NCBI GenBank assembly: GCA_031554725.1
Contig: JAVBUZ010000019.1
Coordinates: 1 to 6,592 of the forward strand
Direction of reading: 5' to 3'
Source: JAVBUZ01 sp031554725
GTDB lineage: Bacteria > Bacillota > Clostridia > Lachnospirales > Lachnospiraceae
DNA: 6,592 nt
The notes below the pieces were generated by a model, which ran no database searches, had not been told where the DNA came from, and worked only from the letters and a program-made list of their open reading frames with translations. Of this stretch, positions 1 to 5,204 are shown in pieces (position 1 is the first letter of the stretch; each line of letters opens with the position of its first letter). A program made the position numbers and the translations under genes.

Positions 1-200
1 AAAGCTTTCCAATGTGTGGAATGGATGAATGTACAGTGGATTATTTGATTGCAGTTTTAGCTGTAAAGTTTGGCAAATATGACACTGCTTCAAGGCTAGT
101 TGCGACCATTTTAACTTCTTCCTCAGCAAATGTAAGAATGAAGGATAAAGCAAGAGATTTAAAGGATATTATTTTAGCGGAGCTAAAAAATAGTAAGTAG
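1..200 (+). CDS. DUF2225-family protein, C-terminal fragment
   Basis: This is the 3' end of a gene entering from the left edge. The frame is open to base 3, so the ATG at 12 is internal rather than the start. The visible ~65 residues read SFPMCGMD, then a helical stretch (DYLIAVLAVKFGKYDTASRL) and a charged tail (RMKDKARDLKDIILAELK). This matches the C-terminus I know for DUF2225 proteins of Firmicutes: FPIYGMD, then YLIGELYRRLGxYxxA, then a KELARDQ-type tail. That region is TPR-like and follows N-terminal CxxC zinc-ribbon segments, which lie outside this window. The family's function is unknown. Here the usual GELYRRLG is AVLAVKFG, so the copy is divergent. The MocR-type gene follows after 16 bp on the same strand and no terminator is seen between them, so they may be co-transcribed. 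Recognition is from memory of the family. Confidence 0.72.
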   Translation, partial: SFPMCGMDECTVDYLIAVLAVKFGKYDTASRLVATILTSSSANVRMKDKARDLKDIILAELKNSK

Positions 201-216
201 AGAAAAGTGTGAAAAA

Positions 217-1638
217 ATGAGAGACATGACCATTTGCTTACAAGAAAATAGTGGTAAACATCTCTATGAGCAGATTTATGAGCATATAAAGAGTGAAATA
301 CAAGCAGGGAAGCTTCTCCCAGGGGAGAGGCTTCCCTCTACGCGTAATTTGGCAGAGTTTATGCAGATATCTAGAAGTACGGTGGATTTTGCCTATGAGC
401 AACTGCTATCAGAGGGCTACATAGAAGCAAAGCCTTATCGCGGTTATTATGTTTGTAAGATTGATGAGCTTTTGCAAATGCAGATAAGGGATTATCAAGC
501 ACCAACAGAGAAGAAAAGCGAGAATAGAAAAGAACAGAGTCGGACCTATGCCTTTGATTTTAGCCCTAATGGGATTGATATGAGTGGTTTTCCCTTTGGT
601 GCATGGCAGAGAATCACCAAGGAAGTGCTTTGCTACGATAACAATAATTTATTTGCACTTGGACAGCCCCAAGGAGACGAGGATTTAAGGGAAACTATTT
701 GTAAGTATTTGCATTCCTCTCGTGGAGTAAATTGCTTCCCTGAGCAAATAGTGATTGGTGCGGGAAATGATTACCTGCTTATGTTACTAGAAAAAATATT
801 GGGAAGACATAAGAAAATAGCCATGGAGACCCCGTCCTATAAAAGGGCCTATCAAATTTTTAAAACCTTTGCCTATGATATCGTGACGGTAGGTATGGAT
901 GAGTCAGGTATGAAGGTCGAAGAATTAGAAAGAGAGCAAGTGACAGCGGCTTACTGTATGCCCTCGCATCAATATCCAACAGGTATAGTGATGCCTATTG
1001 GAAGGCGAATGGAGCTTCTAAAATGGGCAAATGCGAAAGAAGGGCGTTATTTGATTGAGGATGATTACGACAGTGAATTCCGTTACAAAGGGAAGCCCAT
1101 CCCTTCACTTCAAGCGTCGGATCATAGTGGAAAAGTAATATATATTGGAACCTTTTCAAAAGCAATTGCACCAGCAATACGTGTCAGCTACATGGTTCTG
1201 CCAGACAAGCTATTAGAGATATATAAGGAGAATTGCTATTTCTTTTCTTCAACAGTTTCTCGAATAGATCAAAGGATATTAAATGAATTTATTAGCCAAG
1301 GGTATTTTGAAAGATACTTAAATAAGGCAAGGAAGATATATAAAGAAAAGCATGACAAGATGTTAGAGCTACTAAAGCCTTTCTTGGAAGATTTTTCTCT
1401 TCAAGGCGAGCATGCGGGGCTTCATATGCTCTTAACCTCAAAGACAGGAAAACGTGAGGAAGAGCTAATTTCCCTTGCTAAAAAACAGGGAGTGAAGGTA
1501 TATGGGATGTCAGAGGCATTCATTGGAGAGGACAAGGAAAAAATGAAATCTTTTACAGTGATATTGGGCTATGGAAGTTTAACATTAGACCAAATAGAAG
1601 ATGGAATAAAGGCATTACAAAAAGCATGGTTACCATAG
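217..1638 (+). CDS. MocR/GabR-type transcriptional regulator with PLP-dependent aminotransferase domain
   Basis: This 473-residue protein has the usual MocR length and two-part plan. Residues ~10-80 form a GntR winged helix (LYEQIYEHIKSEI, then LPSTRNLAEFM and SRSTVDFAYEQL, then GYxxAKPYRGYYV). A charged linker (~85-108) leads to a fold-type I aminotransferase domain from ~110 to the end. PLP-site residues are present: PSHQYPTG at 249-256, EDDYDSEFRY at 281-290, and the Schiff-base lysine K315 in GTFSK. By my recollection of GabR (D279, Y281, K312), these align at a constant offset of 3. In this family the PLP domain senses an amino compound or PLP itself and the winged helix acts on DNA; usual targets are pdxST or aminotransferase operons, and neither is in this window. 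The effector and target are therefore unknown. The start is uncertain: ATG 217 and ATG 226 (residue 4) both lack a good ribosome site, and 226 gives the more typical MTI... beginning. Confidence 0.93.
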   Translation: MRDMTICLQENSGKHLYEQIYEHIKSEIQAGKLLPGERLPSTRNLAEFMQISRSTVDFAYEQLLSEGYIEAKPYRGYYVCKIDELLQMQIRDYQAPTEKKSENRKEQSRTYAFDFSPNGIDMSGFPFGAWQRITKEVLCYDNNNLFALGQPQGDEDLRETICKYLHSSRGVNCFPEQIVIGAGNDYLLMLLEKILGRHKKIAMETPSYKRAYQIFKTFAYDIVTVGMDESGMKVEELEREQVTAAYCMPSHQYPTGIVMPIGRRMELLKWANAKEGRYLIEDDYDSEFRYKGKPIPSLQASDHSGKVIYIGTFSKAIAPAIRVSYMVLPDKLLEIYKENCYFFSSTVSRIDQRILNEFISQGYFERYLNKARKIYKEKHDKMLELLKPFLEDFSLQGEHAGLHMLLTSKTGKREEELISLAKKQGVKVYGMSEAFIGEDKEKMKSFTVILGYGSLTLDQIEDGIKALQKAWLP

Positions 1639-1652
1639 GGTACCATGCTTTT
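1620..1652. terminator. Bidirectional intrinsic terminator between convergent genes
   Basis: The hairpin pairs 1620-1634 with 1639-1652: 14 base pairs with one bulged T at 1631 and a four-base loop, ATAG. Reading rightward, the stem ends in TTTT and serves the MocR-type gene. Reading leftward, a run of five T (complement of 1619-1623) serves the acidic-protein gene that ends at 1680. The MocR stop codon TAG (1636-1638) lies within the loop, so the last five codons of that gene form the left arm of the stem. Confidence 0.85.
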
Positions 1653-1679
1653 ATAATTTGAATAATAAAGTTGCTTAAA

Positions 1680-2015
1680 TTAGTTGTTGTTGCTTTCTGC
1701 TTCGGAATCATCTTCATCAAAGAATTCTTCAACATTTTCAGCAGTATCAGCAACCTGATCAGCTAAAGAAGAGAAATCACCTTCAGAATCGTTTTCTTCT
1801 TCATCAGAAGAATCTTCGGTATCCTTTACAAGGGAAACATAAGAACGAGATTTATCCATATCATCTAAATCATCGCTAAAATCATCGTAATCGTCATCAT
1901 CGTCGAAATCGAAATCAGCATCTTCCTTGGCTTTATTTAGATAATAGTATGCGCCTGCAAGAGCGGCTCCAGCGGCAGCAGTAAAGAGTAAGAATTTACC
2001 AAATTTTTTTGCCAT
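1680..2015 (-). CDS. Small membrane-anchored, highly acidic protein of unknown function
   Basis: This 111-residue protein begins with a short basic segment (K3, K4, K7), followed by one Ala/Gly-rich hydrophobic helix at about residues 8-26 that ends in YYYL. That is a likely single membrane anchor, with no cleavage site or lipobox seen. The rest is very acidic: 16 of the 24 residues from 31 to 54 are Asp or Glu, and a second acidic stretch runs from ~66 to the end. The tail is probably disordered. Small proteins with this plan (basic start, AAAGAALAGAYYY-like helix, acidic tail) recur in Lachnospiraceae as far as I recall, with no assigned role. The start is well supported by AAAGGAG (2022-2028) with a 6-base spacer. 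It is convergent with the MocR-type gene and shares its terminator. Two possible promoters lie upstream, one in the palindromic element. Confidence 0.82.
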   Translation of the reverse strand: MAKKFGKFLLFTAAAGAALAGAYYYLNKAKEDADFDFDDDDDYDDFSDDLDDMDKSRSYVSLVKDTEDSSDEEENDSEGDFSSLADQVADTAENVEEFFDEDDSEAESNNN

Positions 2016-2046
2016 AGGTTACTCCTTTCATCTTGAATAACATTTT

Positions 2047-2076
2047 AATATATTCATTCTAATACTATTTTGTGAA
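2047..2076 (-). promoter_or_regulatory. Possible proximal promoter of the acidic-protein gene
   Basis: On the minus strand, TTCACA (2076-2071) is followed after 18 bp by TATATT (2052-2047). Each box differs from consensus at one base. An overlapping alternative, TTTCCA with TAGAAT at 17 bp, is also possible. Transcription would start roughly 25 bases before the start codon, just upstream of AAAGGAG. The region is AT-rich, so chance matches are likely. Confidence 0.45.
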
Positions 2077-2117
2077 AATGGAAAGAGATTATGTATAAAA
2101 TCTTAATAAATTTTTCG

Positions 2118-2146
2118 TTTATAGGTGTATAACGAAGTCTGGTGAA
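2118..2146 (-). promoter_or_regulatory. Outward promoter in the left arm of the palindrome
   Basis: On the minus strand, TTCACC (2146-2141) and TATAAA (2123-2118) are separated by exactly 17 bp. It points leftward at the acidic-protein gene, giving a leader of about 95 bases. It is the mirror image of the promoter in the right arm. Confidence 0.55.
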
Positions 2147-2286
2147 ATAATATTCTCGTGGAGGCGTTCTCACTTGGTTGTCTGACGTAGCAGCACATAG
2201 GCTAGCTGAAAGACGCAAGCCAAGTGCTGACGCAGACAAACACTCCTCTCAAATATTTATTCACCATACTTCGATAGACAACTATA
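2120..2286. repeat. Long imperfect palindromic element (~167 bp), MITE-like or structured
   Basis: The outer arms 2120-2154 and 2252-2286 are inverted repeats matching at about 29 of 35 positions. Both share CGAAGTnTGGTGAA when read inward from each end. A core hairpin pairs 2180-2206 with 2215-2237 (GTCTG...CAGCAC...GGCT.GC against its complement, with small bulges) around the loop TGAAAGAC at 2207-2214. The left side carries ~11 extra bases around 2169-2179. These include CACTTGG (2171-2177), which can pair instead with CCAAGTG (2220-2226), so two alternative core folds exist. No open reading frame of substance and no transposase are present, and I see no clear target-site duplication. The structure fits a non-autonomous repeat (MITE or large REP-like) or a structured DNA/RNA element. 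The palindrome is directly visible; its repetitive nature is inference. Confidence 0.78.
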
Positions 2287-2288
2287 AG
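2260..2288 (+). promoter_or_regulatory. Outward promoter in the right arm of the palindrome, probable MFS promoter
   Basis: TTCACC (2260-2265) and TATAAG (2283-2288) are separated by 17 bp. The -35 matches consensus at 4 of 6 bases and the -10 at 5 of 6. Transcription would start near 2295, about 100 bases before the MFS start codon. I see no better promoter between here and the gene. Confidence 0.6.
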
Positions 2289-2295
2289 TTAATAA

Positions 2296-2337
2296 CACAT
2301 ACAACTGTAAGGTGATTGCAGAATGCAGTTATACATG
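2296..2337 (+). promoter_or_regulatory. Weak inverted repeat in the MFS leader
   Basis: 2296-2307 and 2326-2337 are imperfect inverted repeats, 9 of 12 positions, ending inward in AACTG and CAGTT. They are separated by 18 bases and lie just after the predicted transcription start. This could be an operator for the downstream TetR protein or a leader hairpin. It is too imperfect to decide. Confidence 0.25.
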
Positions 2338-2394
2338 ATAAGGTAAAATCAGGTTTTGGACTATATGAGGAAGAAGAGTGAGAGTGAAAATGTT

Positions 2395-3558
2395 ATGAAA
2401 ATAAATAGAAAAACATTTTTAGGTGTGTATTATACATTTTTTGTTAATGGTATAATGGGGTTGATATTGGGTACAATTATTTTTTTCTTATCTGCTGATT
2501 ATGGTATTGATTATGATATGCAAGGTTATTTGATGTCAGCAAATTCTATTGGAAATTTGTTGGCCAGCTTCTCGATTAGCATTTCAACGTTTTGGTTAGG
2601 AAGAAAGCGTTCTATTATCATTATTTCTGCAATGATATTGTTGGCTTTGGGGGGAATTATTTCCACAAGCGTTATCTGGTTATTGTTTGTGTTTTTCTTT
2701 TTGGTAGGCTTAGGTCGTGGAAGTGTTAGTAATGTTAATTACGCAATAATTAATGATGCAGCAACAGGAAATCCTGTTTATCTAAATATTCTGAGTGTGT
2801 GCTTTGCGGTAGGAGCATTTATGACGCCTTTACTCTCCTCGTTTCTAATTAAAGCGGGGTATGGCTGGAAAGTGGTTGTTGCTGTAGGCATCTGCTTTGC
2901 AGCTTCCATGCTTTTTGTTTATGTATTAGTGCCAATTGATGAAACGTTTGTTAAAAAGAGTAGGTCAAAACCTGTGCTTGAAAGTGAGCAAGGCGAAAAG
3001 CCCTTTTACAAAAACAGTATTTTCTACTTGGCGGCATTGGTGCTATTCTTTTATTTGGGTGCAGAGTCAACGGTTAATAATTGGATGATAACGTATTTAA
3101 TTGATACGGGGCGGATGAATGAAGCAGATTCACAAATTATCTTGTCTTTGATTTGGGCAGTTATTATTGTAGGAAGGATGACAACGGTATTTTTGTCAAC
3201 ACGAATACAAAAAACAAGATTAATATTGGTGGCATCCTCGGGAGCAGCAATTATGTTTTGCTTTTTTGCAGTTAGTTCAAATAGTGTAGTAACCCGTATT
3301 ACGATATTGCTATTTAGCTTTTTCTTTTCGGGAATTTATTCAACAGCTATTGCAGTACCAGGAAAAATTCTGAAGGGCTCAACAGCAGCGATGGGAACAC
3401 TGCTAGCGATAGCAGGAGCGGGATCGATCTTGATGCCGATGATGACTGGACTTGTGGCAAAATCCTTTGGTATACATTCAGGGATGATTCCAACAGTTGT
3501 TAGCATTATGCTGACCGTTGTTTTTGCGATAGCGCTACGGGTTAAAGTAAAGGAGTAG
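2395..3558 (+). CDS. Major facilitator superfamily (MFS) transporter, substrate unknown
   Basis: From the chosen start this is a 387-residue membrane protein with twelve hydrophobic segments, at roughly residues 7-32, 44-65, 73-91, 93-114, 130-150, 158-181, 208-232, 245-268, 274-293, 299-321, 331-353 and 359-383. A charged cytoplasmic loop (~182-207) divides two six-helix halves, the standard MFS plan. A motif-A-like GRKR (69-72) lies between helices 2 and 3, but the usual Asp three residues before the Gly is Phe (F66). MFS carriers are secondary transporters driven by ion gradients. The linked TetR gene suggests efflux, but nothing here fixes direction or substrate. I chose ATG 2395 because MKINRKTFLG leads straight into helix 1; ATG 2365 or TTG 2356 would add 10 or 13 hydrophilic residues. 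No start has a strong ribosome site, so low translation is possible. Confidence 0.88.
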   Translation: MKINRKTFLGVYYTFFVNGIMGLILGTIIFFLSADYGIDYDMQGYLMSANSIGNLLASFSISISTFWLGRKRSIIIISAMILLALGGIISTSVIWLLFVFFFLVGLGRGSVSNVNYAIINDAATGNPVYLNILSVCFAVGAFMTPLLSSFLIKAGYGWKVVVAVGICFAASMLFVYVLVPIDETFVKKSRSKPVLESEQGEKPFYKNSIFYLAALVLFFYLGAESTVNNWMITYLIDTGRMNEADSQIILSLIWAVIIVGRMTTVFLSTRIQKTRLILVASSGAAIMFCFFAVSSNSVVTRITILLFSFFFSGIYSTAIAVPGKILKGSTAAMGTLLAIAGAGSILMPMMTGLVAKSFGIHSGMIPTVVSIMLTVVFAIALRVKVKE

Positions 3559-3576
3559 GGATAAAAAGCATTTCTG

Positions 3577-3648
3577 TTATTGTCTAACCCCTGATAATAT
3601 GTTATATTTAAAATCTGACTGGAAAAGTCAATAAGCATAAGACAATAA
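3577..3648 (+). promoter_or_regulatory. tetR promoter with extended -10 inside a 9-bp inverted repeat
   Basis: TTGTCT (3580-3585), a 17-bp spacer and TATATT (3603-3608) form a good promoter. TGT directly before the -10 (3600-3602) gives an extended -10. A perfect 9-bp inverted repeat frames it: TTATTGTCT (3577-3585) overlaps the -35, and AGACAATAA (3640-3648) runs into the tetR ribosome site AAGAGG (3647-3652). Between them is a small hairpin, TGACT/AGTCA with loop GGAAA. The arrangement would suit autoregulation, which is inference. Confidence 0.6.
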
Positions 3649-3662
3649 GAGGTTATAGTAGG

Positions 3663-4265
3663 ATGAATGGTAAGTTTTTTGACCTAAAAAAAGATAAACA
3701 GGACCGAATGATTAATGCTGCGCTAAAGGTGTTTGCATTACATGGGTATAAGCATGCTAGTACGGATGATATGGTTCGAGAAGCTGGAATAAGTAAGGGA
3801 CTTTTGTTCCATTATTTTGGCAGTAAGCTAGGGCTTTATTCTTTTATATATGACTATAGTGTTCGCTACATGACCTTAGAATTAAAAAGTGCAGTACAAG
3901 CAAATCAAAAGGATATGTTTGAACTTTTGAAAAGTCAAGAACAGGCAAAACTGCAGGCTTTAAGGGGTTATCCTTATATGCAGCAGTTTATTAATAGATC
4001 TATGAATGAGGATGTTAGTGAGGCGCTACTTGCTATAGAAGAAAAAAGAAACAGCCTGCTAGAAACCTATGAGGGGATTTTTGCGCAGGCTGATATGAGT
4101 CTTTTGCCTCCTAATGTGGATGGGCAGAAGCTATGGAAAATGCTTGATTTTACAATAAAAGGACTTATGACAGAACGTTTTCTAGATGCATCCTTTCATC
4201 CAGAGATGCTTTATCAGGAAATCAGTGAGTATATTGATATGATGAAAGCTATTATTTACAAGTAA
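3663..4265 (+). CDS. TetR/AcrR-family transcriptional regulator
   Basis: This 200-residue protein is a normal length for the family. The N-terminal DNA-binding domain spans about residues 12-60: a first helix RMINAALKVFALHGY, then ASTDDMVREAGISKG, and the typical recognition helix and tail LLFHYFGSKLGLYSF (47-61). The all-helical remainder (~65-200) is the variable ligand and dimer domain, so the inducer cannot be read from sequence. The ribosome site AAGAGG lies 10 bases before ATG. It follows the MFS gene by 104 bp on the same strand and has its own promoter. The usual arrangement is repression of the adjacent transporter and of itself, lifted when a small molecule binds; that is inference here. 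Its end is convergent with the DUF6062-type gene, with one base between the stop codons. Confidence 0.93.
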   Translation: MNGKFFDLKKDKQDRMINAALKVFALHGYKHASTDDMVREAGISKGLLFHYFGSKLGLYSFIYDYSVRYMTLELKSAVQANQKDMFELLKSQEQAKLQALRGYPYMQQFINRSMNEDVSEALLAIEEKRNSLLETYEGIFAQADMSLLPPNVDGQKLWKMLDFTIKGLMTERFLDASFHPEMLYQEISEYIDMMKAIIYK

Positions 4266-4266
4266 A

Positions 4267-5028
4267 TTATTTATTCATTTTATAAACGGGGTCGGCTGGA
4301 TAGCCGCCCTTTAATTTTTGCATTCCTCGTTGAACGGCATCTTTAGAATCTTTCCAATCTGCATCGGCATTCCGATAATCAAACTTTTCAATTAACCAGG
4401 AAACATCTTCGCTTAGACGGTTCAAGTTTTCAAGCATTAGCTTAGAAAGCATGGAATAAAATTCCTGCCTTGCGCCATCATCTAGCTTCAGATCAGAGGC
4501 AGAGCATAAATCCCCAAAGTGCGGCACACAAAAGCCTTTTCCCTTTTCAATTTTCTGGCGAAAATCACTATCGTTTTTATACATATAGAAAAAGGTATCT
4601 AGGTAGCGTTCATAGTGATTCTTAAAATAATTACAAATGTAGCAAGAATCTTCTTTTTGCATAGCCCACATACCAATAGGATTTCCAGACTCGGTAGTTT
4701 TTTTGAACTTGTCCTTCAATGAAAGCTTACCTGGGCTATAGGATTTTATTTGTCCTTGCATTTCTTCAATCATTTTTTTATAGTGGGTTTTTAGAATCCA
4801 ACCATTCCCAAGAGTGTTACCATAATCAAACATTTTTTTGAAATGGCTACGACAAAAACCAGCTTTGTCAGTCTGCTCTCTTATATCGCTTTGCATATAG
4901 CTTGAGCCGGAGCCTAGTACAAAATCAAGAAGATCACGCTCAATTTCTCTTTCGATATAGCAAAATGGACATTCGTCATTCGCGTTTACGGCATCATTAA
5001 GTGGAATCATATATAATTGTTCTTTCAT
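4267..5028 (-). CDS. DUF6062-type protein with duplicated CxxC...CxxH modules
   Basis: This 253-residue soluble protein contains two similar modules. The first has C20-P-F-C23 and then GFC59-R-S-H62-F. The second has C129-Y-I-C132 and then GFC167-V-P-H170-F. The distance from CxxC to CxxH is 35 residues in the first and 34 in the second, which indicates internal duplication; each set of three Cys and one His could bind one metal ion, probably zinc. The opening MKEQLYMIPLNDA followed by ECPFC matches what I recall of the DUF6062 family in Lachnospiraceae. Function is unknown. The start is ATG 5028: it has AAGGAA (5039-5034) 5 bases upstream and a promoter with predicted initiation near 5059. 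A frame open to 5139 would add 37 residues but begins upstream of that promoter. No terminator for this gene is evident past 4267. Confidence 0.85.
   Translation of the reverse strand: MKEQLYMIPLNDAVNANDECPFCYIEREIERDLLDFVLGSGSSYMQSDIREQTDKAGFCRSHFKKMFDYGNTLGNGWILKTHYKKMIEEMQGQIKSYSPGKLSLKDKFKKTTESGNPIGMWAMQKEDSCYICNYFKNHYERYLDTFFYMYKNDSDFRQKIEKGKGFCVPHFGDLCSASDLKLDDGARQEFYSMLSKLMLENLNRLSEDVSWLIEKFDYRNADADWKDSKDAVQRGMQKLKGGYPADPVYKMNK
4289..4319 (+). terminator. tetR terminator embedded in the opposing gene
   Basis: GGG (4289-4291), bulged T4292 and CGGCT (4293-4297) pair with AGCCG (4302-4306) and CCC (4307-4309) around the loop GGAT. This gives eight base pairs, six of them G-C. TTTAATTTTT (4310-4319) follows. 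It is a textbook intrinsic terminator for rightward transcription, located 24 bases past the tetR stop. The same bases encode the GGYPADP region of the DUF6062-type protein on the other strand. Confidence 0.8.
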
Positions 5029-5033
5029 AAGAG

Positions 5034-5039
5034 TTCCTT
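5034..5039 (-). promoter_or_regulatory. Ribosome binding site deciding the DUF6062-type start
   Basis: AAGGAA on the minus strand, 5 bases before ATG 5028. The upstream ATG at 5139 has no comparable site, so the shorter protein is preferred. Confidence 0.75.
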
Positions 5040-5065
5040 TCTGGGCGCCGTCAGGCGACACCATG

Positions 5066-5094
5066 AGTATAGTATTTTTTCGAAAAAAAGGCAA
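5066..5094 (-). promoter_or_regulatory. Promoter of the DUF6062-type gene
   Basis: On the minus strand, TTGCCT (5094-5089) and TATACT (5071-5066) are separated by 17 bp. The -10 matches consensus at 5 of 6 bases and the -35 at 4 of 6. Predicted initiation near 5059 gives a leader of about 30 bases. Confidence 0.68.
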
Positions 5095-5126
5095 TGAAAA
5101 AATGGACAAGATAAGGCAAAATATTC

Positions 5127-5155
5127 TTGACGTATTCATATGCTTTCGCTAAGAT
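5127..5155 (+). promoter_or_regulatory. Promoter of the uracil permease gene
   Basis: TTGACG (5127-5132) and TAAGAT (5150-5155) are separated by 17 bp. The -35 matches consensus at 5 of 6 bases. Predicted initiation near 5162 leaves a leader of about 43 bases, too short for a PyrR-type attenuator or a purine riboswitch. It is divergent from the DUF6062-type promoter, with about 32 bp between the two -35 boxes. Confidence 0.78.
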
Positions 5156-5204
5156 GTATAGTAGAGTTTATAAAAATTTAATACATTAAGAGGAGGGTAT
5201 ACCC

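Larger units (their letters stand above)
2016..2394. other. Divergent intergenic region, no gene
   Basis: This is the largest gene-free stretch, between the start of the acidic-protein gene (minus) and the MFS gene (plus). It holds the ribosome site and possible promoter of the acidic gene at 2022-2076, an AT-rich gap to ~2119, the palindromic element at 2120-2286, and then a leader containing a weak inverted repeat at 2296-2337 before the MFS start. The open frame at 2054-2239 on the minus strand is a by-product of the palindrome. Confidence 0.8.

Noticed and set aside
2054..2239. 61-codon open frame on the minus strand
   Set aside because: It lies almost wholly within the palindromic element, has no ribosome site and no protein-like composition; it results from the inverted repeat.
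2120..2286. Invertible (phase-variable) promoter
   Set aside because: The promoters lie in the inverted repeats and point outward on both sides, so inversion would not change expression, and no recombinase gene is in the window.
2356..2394. TTG (2356) or ATG (2365) start for the MFS protein
   Set aside because: Neither has a good ribosome site, and the added residues are hydrophilic. They cannot be ruled out; ATG 2395 is only the best guess.
3336..3638. 100-codon open frame on the minus strand
   Set aside because: Antisense shadow of the 3' end of the MFS gene, with no start signals.
4250..4270. AT-rich inverted repeat around TTTAC/GTAAA at the tetR end, as terminator for the DUF6062-type gene
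   Set aside because: The stem is only about six A-T-rich pairs, with no convincing T-run on the minus strand.
5029..5139. 37-residue N-terminal extension of the DUF6062-type protein, hydrophobic like a signal peptide
   Set aside because: It starts upstream of the gene's own predicted promoter, overlaps the permease -35 region, lacks a ribosome site, and the family normally begins at MKE. The hydrophobic look comes from AT-rich promoter DNA.
5156..5204. Riboswitch or PyrR attenuator before the permease
   Set aside because: The leader is about 43 bases with no stable hairpin or anti-terminator pair visible.
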